A stretch of DNA of 64,000 nucleotides from JAPULR01 sp965238215 (lineage in GTDB: Bacteria > Chloroflexota > Dehalococcoidia > Lucifugimonadales > GCA-2712585), in the NCBI GenBank assembly GCA_965238215.1, contig OZ250180.1, positions 1,240,001 through 1,304,000 on the forward strand. Direction: 5' to 3'. The position numbers and the translations under genes are program-made. Positions 55,522 to 63,303 of this stretch are shown piece by piece. The number at the start of each line of letters is the position of its first letter. Within the stretch, counting starts at the first letter, position 1. The notes below the pieces were generated by a model. It did no database searches, had not been told where the DNA came from, and saw only the letters and a list, made by a program, of their open reading frames with translations.

Positions 55522-57414
55522 TTACTGCTGGTAGACGGGGATGGTGTATTCGTGGTGACGGACGGGGCCCCAGTGCTGCCAGTTGGCCGTGTATTTTTCG
55601 ATGACGCCCGGGTCGTAGGAGGAGACGGGGAAGAGGAAGGCGAGGGGTATGAGGAGGTAGTTGTCGTAGAGGTAGTCGCCTATGGCCTGTTCCCACTTGA
55701 GGATGTCGTCCGGGTTGACGGAGGCCTTGAAGTTGAGGTAGAGCTGGTCCAGCTCGTCGTACTCCCAGGTGGGGTTGCCACAGCCGCCGGCGACGGAGCT
55801 CATGGGGTAGCAGGGGTCGCTGGGGAAGGGGTTGCCGGCGCCGTAGCGGATGGTGTAGACCTGTTGGCCCCAGGTGCGCTCGCGGGCGCGCTGGAGAATT
55901 TCGCCGAACTCGACGGGTTCTATCTTGGAGGTGAGGCCGACTTCGGTCCACATGTTTGCGAGGACTTCGGCGACATCCGGCGCTTCGGGAACGCCACCCA
56001 TCTTGGCTGTGGTCACGTCGAATTCAAAGCCGTTGGGGTAGCCGGCTTCGGCGAGGAGACGCTTGGCTTCTTCGGGGTCGTAGGGGTAGGGGGTCCAGTC
56101 TTCTTTGAAGTCGTAGCGGTAGGGCGGGATGCCGTAGGTGCTGGCGGGGACGGCGGCAGCGCCCCAGAAGGTTTCGATGATGAGTTCCCGGTCGATGGCG
56201 AGGTTCATTGCCTTGCGGACGGTTGCGTTTCGCAGGGGGTTGTCGGCGATGTAGCCTTCCGCGATGGGTTCCTTTTCGCCCTTGCGGGAACCGGCCAGGA
56301 TTTCTTTCTCCTGGTCGTAGTAGAGGCCGCCGAAGTAGGCGAACATGAAGATGCCGGGGAGGGTGGCGACGACGGTCTGGAAGCCCCGCTGCTCGGCCTG
56401 GGGCAGGAGGGTCCGTGGGATGTCCGAGAGGTGGACTTCCTCGGCGAGGAGCATGGCGAGCCGGGTGGCGTCTTCAGGGGTGTAGAAGATCTGGAGCTCG
56501 TGGAACTCGGGGGTCTTGCGCCAGTGGTCTTCGACGCGCTCGACGAGGAGGCCGACGCCGATTTTCAGGTCGATGTACTTGAAGGGGCCGGTGCCGACGG
56601 GGTGCTCGGCGTAGGCGTCTTCGCCGCCGACGGATTCCCAGTAGTCCTTGCTGATCATAGCGGCGAGGCCGCCCTCGGAGATGTGGCCCAGGAGGAGGGG
56701 TTCGGCCTGGTTCATGTTGTAGGTGAAGGAGTAGTCGTCGTGGATGTCGAAGTTGGCGTCGTCGACGCCGTAGATGTTCCAGCGGCCGGGGTTGTAGGAG
56801 GACTCGCCGGCGGAGGTGCGGATGCTGAAGATGACGTCGTCGACGGTGAGCTCGGCGCCCTCCCAATCGTCGGTGCTGTGGAAGGGGATACCCTGTCTGA
56901 GGGTGAACTTCCAGCTGGTAGCGTCGTCGGACATTTCCCACGCTTCGACGACGTGGTCGTTGGTGTAGTCGCCGGTGAAGGGATCGATGTAGACCATTTC
57001 CTCATACATGGTTTTGATGGGGCCGGAGGAGGAGTGGAAGGTCTGGTGGACCATGCTGACCTGGTGGCCCGGCGGGACTATGGAGACTTCGAGGCGGGGG
57101 GAGACGGGGACCTTGGCCATAACCGCGGGGGTTGGGGCTGGGGTTGGGGCCGCGGTGGGGGTGGGTCTTGGGGTGGCCCGCGGGGTGGCCGTGGCCGCGG
57201 GGGTTGCGGGCATGGCCGTTGGGGTTGAGGGCATGGCGGTGGGCGCGGGCGCAGGGGGCGCGGTTGCGGGGGCGGGGGCCGGGGTTGGGGCCGCTGTCGG
57301 CACTGGGGTGGCCTCGTCGTCGCCGCCGCAGGCGAGGATTAGGAGGAGCGTCATCAGCAACGCTCCTAAAAGGGCATAGATGGGCAGATGGGAAACAGCT
57401 TTGGGGTGTCGCAT
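55522..57414 (-). CDS. ABC transporter solute-binding lipoprotein, family 5 (peptide/nickel type)
   Basis: 630 aa. The signal peptide ends at lipobox LLILAC, followed by a ~75-residue Pro/Ala/Thr linker, then a family 5 binding domain. Typical features are WEMSDDATSWKFTLRQGIPF, LTVDDVIFSI, HPVGTGPFKY, NATVRKAMNLAIDRELI and PYDPEEAKRLLAEAGYPNG. It probably binds an oligopeptide or similar ligand at the outer membrane face. No permease or ATPase gene is adjacent. It ends at a strong terminator. Confidence 0.9.
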   Translation of the reverse strand: MRHPKAVSHLPIYALLGALLMTLLLILACGGDDEATPVPTAAPTPAPAPATAPPAPAPTAMPSTPTAMPATPAATATPRATPRPTPTAAPTPAPTPAVMAKVPVSPRLEVSIVPPGHQVSMVHQTFHSSSGPIKTMYEEMVYIDPFTGDYTNDHVVEAWEMSDDATSWKFTLRQGIPFHSTDDWEGAELTVDDVIFSIRTSAGESSYNPGRWNIYGVDDANFDIHDDYSFTYNMNQAEPLLLGHISEGGLAAMISKDYWESVGGEDAYAEHPVGTGPFKYIDLKIGVGLLVERVEDHWRKTPEFHELQIFYTPEDATRLAMLLAEEVHLSDIPRTLLPQAEQRGFQTVVATLPGIFMFAYFGGLYYDQEKEILAGSRKGEKEPIAEGYIADNPLRNATVRKAMNLAIDRELIIETFWGAAAVPASTYGIPPYRYDFKEDWTPYPYDPEEAKRLLAEAGYPNGFEFDVTTAKMGGVPEAPDVAEVLANMWTEVGLTSKIEPVEFGEILQRARERTWGQQVYTIRYGAGNPFPSDPCYPMSSVAGGCGNPTWEYDELDQLYLNFKASVNPDDILKWEQAIGDYLYDNYLLIPLAFLFPVSSYDPGVIEKYTANWQHWGPVRHHEYTIPVYQQ

Positions 57415-57527
57415 GGGGGGTTCATCTCCTTATCACGTTGGGAAAGACGTGGAGGGTTTGGAAAGATGGGGGTGATGGGGTGAATGCTAGGGAATTGGGG
57501 GCGGGTTGTCAAACGGAGGGAGGGGAC

Positions 57528-57547
57528 GGGCGGTTCGCGAACCGCCC
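57528..57547. repeat. Dispersed perfect palindrome GGGCGGTTCG/CGAACCGCCC
   Basis: Identical to the copies at 30023-30042 and 59019-59038. A damaged copy follows at 57598-57618. Confidence 0.8.
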
Positions 57548-57656
57548 CTACGGGAGTTGGGGGCGGGTTGTCAAACGGTTGGGGGAAGGGATGGGACGGG
57601 CGGTTCGCGGGACGCGCCTGCGGGGGTTGGGGGCTGGTTGTCAAACTGGGGGGGGG

Positions 57657-57886
57657 ACTCGTTTGACTCGATTTGATAATCGACTAGGTATCAATTTGTG
57701 CCTGAGATGATTCGTTTCAGGCGTGGGACTCGTTTCAAAAAAGGTGGGCAAACGAGTGGTCGGGGGGGATTCGTTTTTTTCTGTGGTGGAAACGAAGGGT
57801 GGATTTGGGGAAGGCGTGGGGGTCGGGGGCTTTTCATGGGGGGATGGTAGCAGGGGAGGGGGATTTAGGGCAAGGAAAAGTTGGCA
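57657..57886. repeat. 230-bp direct repeat, copy A
   Basis: Almost identical to 58391-58620, with only a handful of differences. It begins ACTCGTTTGACTCG and ends AGTTGGCA. A diverged relative is at about 4844-4935 (shared GATTATCGATT/GATAATCGACT, GGTATCAATT, GTGCCTGAGAT and the AAAAAAG segment). Confidence 0.85.
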
Positions 57887-58300
57887 GTGAGTCGGGGGAG
57901 GGGATGGGTCCCCGCATGCGCGAGGAAACAGGAGGGGGAGGGGTTTTCATGGGGGGATGGGATCGGGGGAGGGGGATTTTGGGCAAGGGGGAGGGGGGGG
58001 CGAGGGGGGGAGGGATGGGTTTCTGCATGCGGGAGGGGAACGCGGGGATGGAGGGATGGGTTGCCGCATGCGTGTTTGCGAGGGGAGGGATGGGTTGCCG
58101 TGTGCGCGAGGACACGGAGGGGGGCGTGGGGTTTTTCATGGAGGGATGGTAGCAGGGGTGGGGGGCGAGGGGGGAGGGAGGGGTTGCCGTGTGCGCGAGG
58201 ACACGGAGGGGGGATGAGTTTTTCATGGGGGGATGGTAGCAGGGGAGGGAGGAGGGGATGGGTCCCCGCATGCGCAAGGACAGGGAGGGGGGGCGAAAGA

Positions 58301-58321
58301 GGGCTGGTTTGAAACCAGCCC
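58301..58321. repeat. Dispersed palindrome GGGCTGGTTT/AAACCAGCCC
   Basis: Identical to the copy at 1356-1376. Confidence 0.75.
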
Positions 58322-58390
58322 CCCTACGACACCGGTTGGGGGGAGGGAGGGGACGGGGATGGGTTGGGGGGACGGAGGGGGAGGGGAGGT

Positions 58391-58620
58391 ACTCGTTTGA
58401 CTCGTTTTGATAATCGACTAGGTATCAATTTGTGCCTGAGATGATTCGTTTCAGGCGTGGGACTCGTTTCAAAAAAGGTGGGCAAACGAGTGGTCGGGGG
58501 GGATTCGTTTTTTTCTGTGGTGGAAACGAAGGGTGGATTTGGGGAAGGCGTGGGGGTCGGGGGGTTTTCATGGGGGGATGGTAGCAGGGGAGGGGGATTC
58601 AGGGCAAGGGGGAGTTGGCA
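58391..58620. repeat. 230-bp direct repeat, copy B
   Basis: Counterpart of 57657-57886. Confidence 0.85.
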
Positions 58621-58633
58621 CAACGGGGGGGGA

Positions 58634-58672
58634 CGCACCCCCATCCTAGCCTTCCCCCCTCAAGGGGGAAGG
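58634..58672. repeat. Dispersed repeat with CCTTCCCCCCTCAAGGGGGA core
   Basis: Related copies are at about 5210-5243 and 63928-63962. Each has the order ACCCCCATCC-N-A-N-CCTTCCCCC followed by GAGGGGGAAGG, which is partly palindromic. Confidence 0.7.
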
Positions 58673-58909
58673 GATAAGAGGGGTGGGAGGAGGTTCGGAG
58701 AAGGGTTCGCCGCGGGCTTCGGTTTCTTCCCGACGGGCGTTCCATGCGGACCAGGCTTCGTTAGCCTTGGCCATGCCTTCTTCACGCAGTTTGCGTTCGC
58801 GCTTTTCGAACCAGTTGTCGATGAGTTTTTTTGCGCCGTGGGCTAGCACCATAATTGCTCTCCCTGTTTCGGTAATCATAAATGCTCCTCCGGCGGACAT
58901 TGTCATCAC
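58646..58909 (-). CDS. 5'-truncated duplicate of the small membrane protein at 59107
   Basis: 87 aa. After the first codons (MSAGGAFMITETGRAIMVLA) it is nearly identical to residues 63-138 of the neighbouring protein, including EEGMAKANEAWSAWNARREE. Homology starts at CTTCCTCCGACG on the minus strand and is abruptly replaced upstream by repeat sequence, so the N-terminal half has been lost. The C-terminus runs into a dispersed repeat (PLIPSPLRGEG). It is probably a decaying copy. Confidence 0.5.
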   Translation of the reverse strand: MMTMSAGGAFMITETGRAIMVLAHGAKKLIDNWFEKRERKLREEGMAKANEAWSAWNARREETEARGEPFSEPPPTPLIPSPLRGEG

Positions 58910-59018
58910 GTCGGAGGAAGGAGGGGGGGTGGGGGTTATTCATGGGGGGATGGTAGCAGCGGAGGGGGATTTTGGGCAAGGGGGAGTTGGCACAACGGGG
59001 GGGAGGGGGGGATGGGAC

Positions 59019-59038
59019 GGGCGGTTCGCGAACCGCCC
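59019..59038. repeat. Dispersed perfect palindrome GGGCGGTTCG/CGAACCGCCC
   Basis: Third intact copy of the family seen at 30023 and 57528. Confidence 0.8.
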
Positions 59039-59106
59039 CTACGACAACGGTTGTGGGTAAGGGGAAGGGATAAGAGGGGTGGGGGAAGGAAGGGGAGGGA
59101 GATGGG

Positions 59107-59529
59107 TTAGGGTTTGGCGGTGGGAGGAGGTTCGGAGAAGGGTTCGCCGCGGGCTTGGGTTTCTTCCCGACGGGCGTTCCATGCGGTCCAGGCTTCGTTG
59201 GCCTTGGCCATGCCTTCTTCACGGAATTTGTTGTCGCGTTCTTCTTCTTTTCGGTCGAACCATTTCTTTATGCCGTGGGCTAGTACCATAATTGCTCTCC
59301 CTGTTTCCGTAATCATAAATGCTCCTCCGGCGGACATTGTCATCACGTCGGAGGAAGGACCGACGATGGCCCTCCACGTATTTATTATACCTTGATTTAC
59401 GGTAATTTCTCCCATAATTACGACCATCTCGCTTGGGATTGCGATGATAATGAAGGATCCCAGGTACCAATATCTCATTTCAAAAATTACGGACCATAAA
59501 TTATCTTGACGGCTTGGTAAATTACTCAA
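59107..59529 (-). CDS. Small membrane-associated protein, unknown family
   Basis: 140 aa from TTG at 59529 (AAGGAA upstream; an ATG at codon 18 is an alternative). It has one hydrophobic segment (YLGSFIIIAIPSEMVVIMG), a second moderately hydrophobic stretch (GGAFMITETGRAIMVLAHG), then a highly charged helix likely to form a coiled coil (WFDRKEEERDNKFREEG ... WNARREETQARG). The C-terminal half is duplicated at 58646-58909. I do not recognise the family. Confidence 0.6.
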   Translation of the reverse strand: MSNLPSRQDNLWSVIFEMRYWYLGSFIIIAIPSEMVVIMGEITVNQGIINTWRAIVGPSSDVMTMSAGGAFMITETGRAIMVLAHGIKKWFDRKEEERDNKFREEGMAKANEAWTAWNARREETQARGEPFSEPPPTAKP

Positions 59530-59633
59530 TTATTTTTCCTTGGTTGCTTTTCCATTACGTCAGATCCGTTCGACATGATTTTTTCTGAATCCCTTTCATT
59601 TGACGTGATCCTTTCCAAGTTTTTTTGAAAAGG

Positions 59634-59665
59634 GAAGGGGGCGGGCCAATTGGCCCGCCCCCTTC
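59634..59665 (-). terminator. Perfect 32-nt palindromic terminator
   Basis: GAAGGGGGCGGGCCAA pairs perfectly with TTGGCCCGCCCCCTTC. It is located just after the surface-protein gene, followed on the minus strand by CCCTTTTC. Confidence 0.8.
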
Positions 59666-59695
59666 GGAGTTTCCGTTAGGTTTCAGGTTACCAGG

Positions 59696-62600
59696 TTAGG
59701 GGATGATGATCCCCGACTCGTTGGCGTAGACCCAGTAGGCTGAACCAGTTTCTACGTTGTCCTGCACATCGGTTCCAGTAGCCTTGGCTATGGATAGCCT
59801 CACCAGCCTACCGGCCAGGGAGTCGAATCCGTAGACCACTTGGGCATCGATGTTGGCGAAGTAGTCGCTGGTGGCGATGCCGGTTCCGGCTTTACGCTGT
59901 TGGGCGTCTACCACACCTATCAGGTTCCAGCCCTTCTGTACCGCTATGTGCGGCGGGGGCCTTTCGATGCTGCCGGTGCTTTCCAGGACGACTGATACGT
60001 CCAAGACACCACCGCTCAACACCCAGTAGCCGTTCATGCCGTTGATGGTCGTCAGGTCGCCTACGAACATGCCGTCCGCGCCCTTCATGGCGTTCAACCA
60101 GAGGCCGGAGTCGTTGTCGAAGCTCAACACGTTGGTGATGTCCTCGTTACCCTCTCCGCCGAACACCGCGTTGATGTCGCCGTCCTCGGGATTGCCGGGG
60201 AAGGATATGAGGTTGGGACCGGGGTTGAGTTCCAACTCGTAGGGGGCCCGATCGGTCTTGGCGAACTCGAGGGTGAATTCCTTCTCGTTGCCAGCGTTGT
60301 CCATGACCTCGATCTTGAACACATGGTCACCGTTGGTGAGGTTGCCGGGTCTGTACACGTACAGGACGTCGTCCCTGGTGGATACCGATTCGGTGACGTC
60401 ATCGCCGTTGAAGGAGGCGCTGATCAGGGTCACGGTGCTGCTGGTGTCGAAGTCCGTTGTCACCTTGGCCGGGTCATCCGTGGCCGGCTTGGTGTCGTCG
60501 GTCTTGACATCGGGTGTGTCGTTGTCGTCCGTACCGAGGCCGTATTCCTTGCCCTCGTCGGAGAATTCTGCCCTGATGAACACGCCTGCGTTGTCTGTCT
60601 TGAAGTCATTGTCCACAATGTCAGGCGACCATTCGGGGGCCTGGACTTCGTTGTCCACCTCAAAGAGGATGACGCTGTCGTTGTCCGGGTCGTGCTTGTA
60701 GCCAGTGACTTCGTCTTTGTCCTCTTCGTTATCCTTCTGAGCCACGCCCATGGTACCGGCGGTAGCCGCCAAGGTCCCACCCAAGTCCAAACCGCTGACG
60801 TAGACGTTCCATAGACCGTCGTCGTTAGCGTCGCCGAACGCGGGCTTGTAGATCCACTCGTTAGCTGTGCCAGTGGGAGAAGCCTGGACGGAGTCCTCGG
60901 AAGCCAAGACGTAGTCCGACCCGACCTTGCTTATGGTCACTGAGGGGTTACCCTGTAGCCGCTCATCCGACGTGATCATCACAGTGATGTCCTCGTCGGT
61001 GATGGGCCGGTCGCCCTCGGCGGTGCCTGTAACGGTGACGGTCAGCTTGGCGGGGATACCGTCATTGGCGACTATCTCGTCCAAGTCACCTATGAGGTTG
61101 CCGGCCTTGTCGGCAAGGGACTCAGCGGCGACTTCGATTTCAGGCTTGTCATTGGGATCAATCTCGTCCACATCCAGGTAGACCGTGCTGCCTACGCAGG
61201 TTGTGTCATTGGGAGCATCGCCATCGACGGTAAAGTCATCGGCGGAGACGCTGGAGCAGTCCAGTTTCTCGTTGAAGGCAACAGCTATGCTGGTGCGCTT
61301 GGCGTCGGCGCCAGACTTCTCCTCGCTGCCATCGTACCAAGTACCGGTGAAGGTGTTGGTGCCATCGAGCTCGGGTCCGGCGGAGTCCACACGTACGACG
61401 TGGGGGTCGCAGCCGGTGCCGGGTGTAGTTACCTTGCCTGCGGAGTCCTTGACCGCCGCAACAATGCCGGTTTCAAGCGACGAGATGTCGAGGGAAACCG
61501 GGAGGCTACACTTGGTGTCGCCGTTGGAGTCGCTGACACTTACGTTGCCAGCGAGGTCGGTGGCAAAGGCCCACCAGCGGATCTCGTATTCGGATCCGGC
61601 GCCGGATTCGTCGGCGTCCAAGTCGCTGGGGCCTTCTTCAATGCTCACTGAAGCGACATAGCCGTTGGTGGCTTCCTCAAGCTTCAGGTCGTCACGGTAG
61701 TAGGTGATAATCTGACCGTTGTTGGTCTTCTCTCCGATGGCGTAGAGGGCAGCCATCACGTAGACGCTTTCCGCGGCGTCCTTGTCGTCGCTGATACCGG
61801 AGTCGGTGTCGGCAACGGTGAAGGCAACTGTAGGCTCATCCTCGCGACCGGAGGTGCCACTGGCGGGGGAGAAGCCATTGAAGGAAGGCCCGTCTACGTC
61901 CAGGGGTATGCTGGCCCTGCGGGTGCGGCTGGGGTCGCCGTCCGAGTAGGTGACGGAAACGGTGTCACCGGCGGCAACGACGGGAACCATAACGGTGCCC
62001 ATGCCGTCGAGGATGACGTCGGGGTCGGTGTCGGTGTCGTCGGCCTGGCCGACTGCGCAGGGATCCGTACCATCGCTTTCGCAGAGGATTACCTGCACAC
62101 CAAACTTACCGCTTATAGCGCTGCTCTCCGTGAGGATGACGCTAACGGTGCTGTTGGGGGCCTGGCTGGTGATGGTCACCCTGTTCTTGGAGCTACCGAT
62201 TGCGAAGACAGGCACCTGATAGGTCAACGTAATGTCTACGTCGGTACCAATTTGCAGGTCTTCATCGTCTATCGTGTCGCCGTCAGCAGGGTCGGAGCGG
62301 TCCACCTCATTGATGGTAATCGCCACAGTGTCCGCAACGAACTCGTTGGTATCATCCGTGTCGGTGTCGTCATCTGCACCGCGGGTGATTACGATGCCCA
62401 ACTCAAAGGTGCCGGACTCGTCTCTACTTTCGTCCGTATCCTCTGTTTCGGGATCGTCAACGGTGGCGGGGTCATCTTCCCTCGTAGCCATGATGGCAGA
62501 GGTCTTGACCGTACCCGTCAGGGACTCGTCGTCGCCAGTATCGGGGTCGTCCGCCGGAACGGTGATGGTGCCGTCCCTCGATGTCAGGCGACCGTCGCCG

Positions 62601-63250
62601 TTGGTGTCGAGAACGTCCATCCAGTCCCAGAGGTCCGCAGCAGCCGGATCGGAATCAGGCATGAGGGGGCCTGTGCGGCCTGTGGGCAAGTCGAGGTCGT
62701 TGTTGCCGCTTGTAAAGCTGTCCCGAACGTCGTTGGAGGGCACCGTGGTTGCCGAACGACCGCTGATGTTATCGAGCGAGAATATCATGTACTCGATATG
62801 GGTGGCGCCAGTCGGCAAAGCGACGCTTGTCAACTGGCCAGACTGGATGTTTAGCCCAGAAACGTCACCACTTGCAACTTCAATATACGGTTCATTGGAA
62901 TCGCGTTTGTCGTTGGAATTGGCGTCGCTGAACCCACGAAAGTCCAAGTAGTTCACAGCGCCGTCGCCATTAGCGTCTGCCAAGTTAACCCATTGTTCAC
63001 CTTCAGGAGCGGTGCCGCCCGTGAAGACCTTGGTGGCGGGCTTGTTCAGGTCCTGGTCTGCGACTTCTAGATAGAAGCCGGCAGTGCCTGCCGGACCGTT
63101 GAGGCTGACGTAGCTGATTCCGTCCCCGCCCTTATTATCAAGGAACGAAATCGTTCCTGCGTCGGCTGCGAAGGCGGGCATGGCCCACAAGAGCCCCAGC
63201 AGCAGTGTTACCAGTATACCGGGGATAAACCAAGTAGCTTTTTGTATCAC
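59696..63250 (-). CDS. Large acidic secreted surface protein (S-layer-like), dockerin-like calcium motifs
   Basis: 1184 aa from GTG at 63250 (GGGAGG just upstream). A Sec signal peptide (ILVTLLLGLLWAMPAFA) ends before ADAG. EF-hand/dockerin-like loops are visible (DANGDGAVNYLDF near 95; DTNGDGRLTSRDG near 220). The middle is Asp/Thr/Glu-rich with Ig-like modules (NSTVSVILTESS; TVTVTGTAEGDRPITDEDIT). The C-terminal part (LNPGPNLISFPGNP ... GWNLIGVVD ... GSAYWVYANESG) is a repeated motif seen in bacterial surface proteins. There is no sorting signal or transmembrane C-terminus. An abundant cell-surface or S-layer role is inferred from composition and size. It is preceded by a coupled 18-aa leader ORF. 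Confidence 0.8.
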   Translation of the reverse strand: MIQKATWFIPGILVTLLLGLLWAMPAFAADAGTISFLDNKGGDGISYVSLNGPAGTAGFYLEVADQDLNKPATKVFTGGTAPEGEQWVNLADANGDGAVNYLDFRGFSDANSNDKRDSNEPYIEVASGDVSGLNIQSGQLTSVALPTGATHIEYMIFSLDNISGRSATTVPSNDVRDSFTSGNNDLDLPTGRTGPLMPDSDPAAADLWDWMDVLDTNGDGRLTSRDGTITVPADDPDTGDDESLTGTVKTSAIMATREDDPATVDDPETEDTDESRDESGTFELGIVITRGADDDTDTDDTNEFVADTVAITINEVDRSDPADGDTIDDEDLQIGTDVDITLTYQVPVFAIGSSKNRVTITSQAPNSTVSVILTESSAISGKFGVQVILCESDGTDPCAVGQADDTDTDPDVILDGMGTVMVPVVAAGDTVSVTYSDGDPSRTRRASIPLDVDGPSFNGFSPASGTSGREDEPTVAFTVADTDSGISDDKDAAESVYVMAALYAIGEKTNNGQIITYYRDDLKLEEATNGYVASVSIEEGPSDLDADESGAGSEYEIRWWAFATDLAGNVSVSDSNGDTKCSLPVSLDISSLETGIVAAVKDSAGKVTTPGTGCDPHVVRVDSAGPELDGTNTFTGTWYDGSEEKSGADAKRTSIAVAFNEKLDCSSVSADDFTVDGDAPNDTTCVGSTVYLDVDEIDPNDKPEIEVAAESLADKAGNLIGDLDEIVANDGIPAKLTVTVTGTAEGDRPITDEDITVMITSDERLQGNPSVTISKVGSDYVLASEDSVQASPTGTANEWIYKPAFGDANDDGLWNVYVSGLDLGGTLAATAGTMGVAQKDNEEDKDEVTGYKHDPDNDSVILFEVDNEVQAPEWSPDIVDNDFKTDNAGVFIRAEFSDEGKEYGLGTDDNDTPDVKTDDTKPATDDPAKVTTDFDTSSTVTLISASFNGDDVTESVSTRDDVLYVYRPGNLTNGDHVFKIEVMDNAGNEKEFTLEFAKTDRAPYELELNPGPNLISFPGNPEDGDINAVFGGEGNEDITNVLSFDNDSGLWLNAMKGADGMFVGDLTTINGMNGYWVLSGGVLDVSVVLESTGSIERPPPHIAVQKGWNLIGVVDAQQRKAGTGIATSDYFANIDAQVVYGFDSLAGRLVRLSIAKATGTDVQDNVETGSAYWVYANESGIIIP

Positions 63251-63303
63251 TTTTCCTCCCAATGCGTCGTAGTTTGAGGGGCCGTCCGGTGGTTAGATGT
63301 CAT
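63247..63303 (-). CDS. 18-aa leader ORF coupled to the surface-protein gene
   Basis: An ATG at 63303 follows a strong AAGGAGG (7 bases upstream). It encodes 18 codons (MTSNHRTAPQTTTHWEEK) and its TGA overlaps the GTG start of the surface-protein gene (GTGA). The surface gene's own Shine-Dalgarno GGGAGG is inside this ORF. It may be a translation-coupling or regulatory leader peptide, or a chance ORF. Confidence 0.5.
   Translation of the reverse strand: MTSNHRTAPQTTTHWEEK

Larger units (their letters stand above)
57415..58645. other. Non-coding G-rich, repeat-dense region
   Basis: 1.2 kb with no credible gene. The plus strand is strongly purine/G-rich. It holds the palindromes, the 230-bp direct repeat pair, the ATGGGGGGATGG repeat array and degenerate TCCCCGC-GCGAGGA stem-loops, listed separately. 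ORFs here are Gly/Arg low-complexity artefacts. Confidence 0.75.
57831..58985. repeat. Interspersed repeat TTTTCATGGGGGGATGGTAG, six copies
   Basis: Copies start near 57831, 57944, 58133, 58220, 58565 and 58936, each continuing into CAGGGGAGGG-type sequence. Several alternate with degenerate copies of the CCCCGCATGCGCGAGGA stem-loop (57907, 58089, 58187, 58262). Spacing is irregular, so this is not a CRISPR array. Confidence 0.75.

Noticed and set aside
55294..57228. 644-aa plus-strand ORF rich in Gly and Val
   Set aside because: It is antisense to the solute-binding protein gene, and its composition mirrors that gene's codon use. No family motif or ribosome-binding site.
57831..58290. Possible CRISPR array
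   Set aside because: The repeats vary in sequence and spacing, there are no unique uniform spacers, and no cas genes are nearby.
60323..60814. Plus-strand ORFs inside the surface-protein region
   Set aside because: They are antisense shadows of the acidic Asp/Thr-rich coding sequence, with no ribosome-binding sites.
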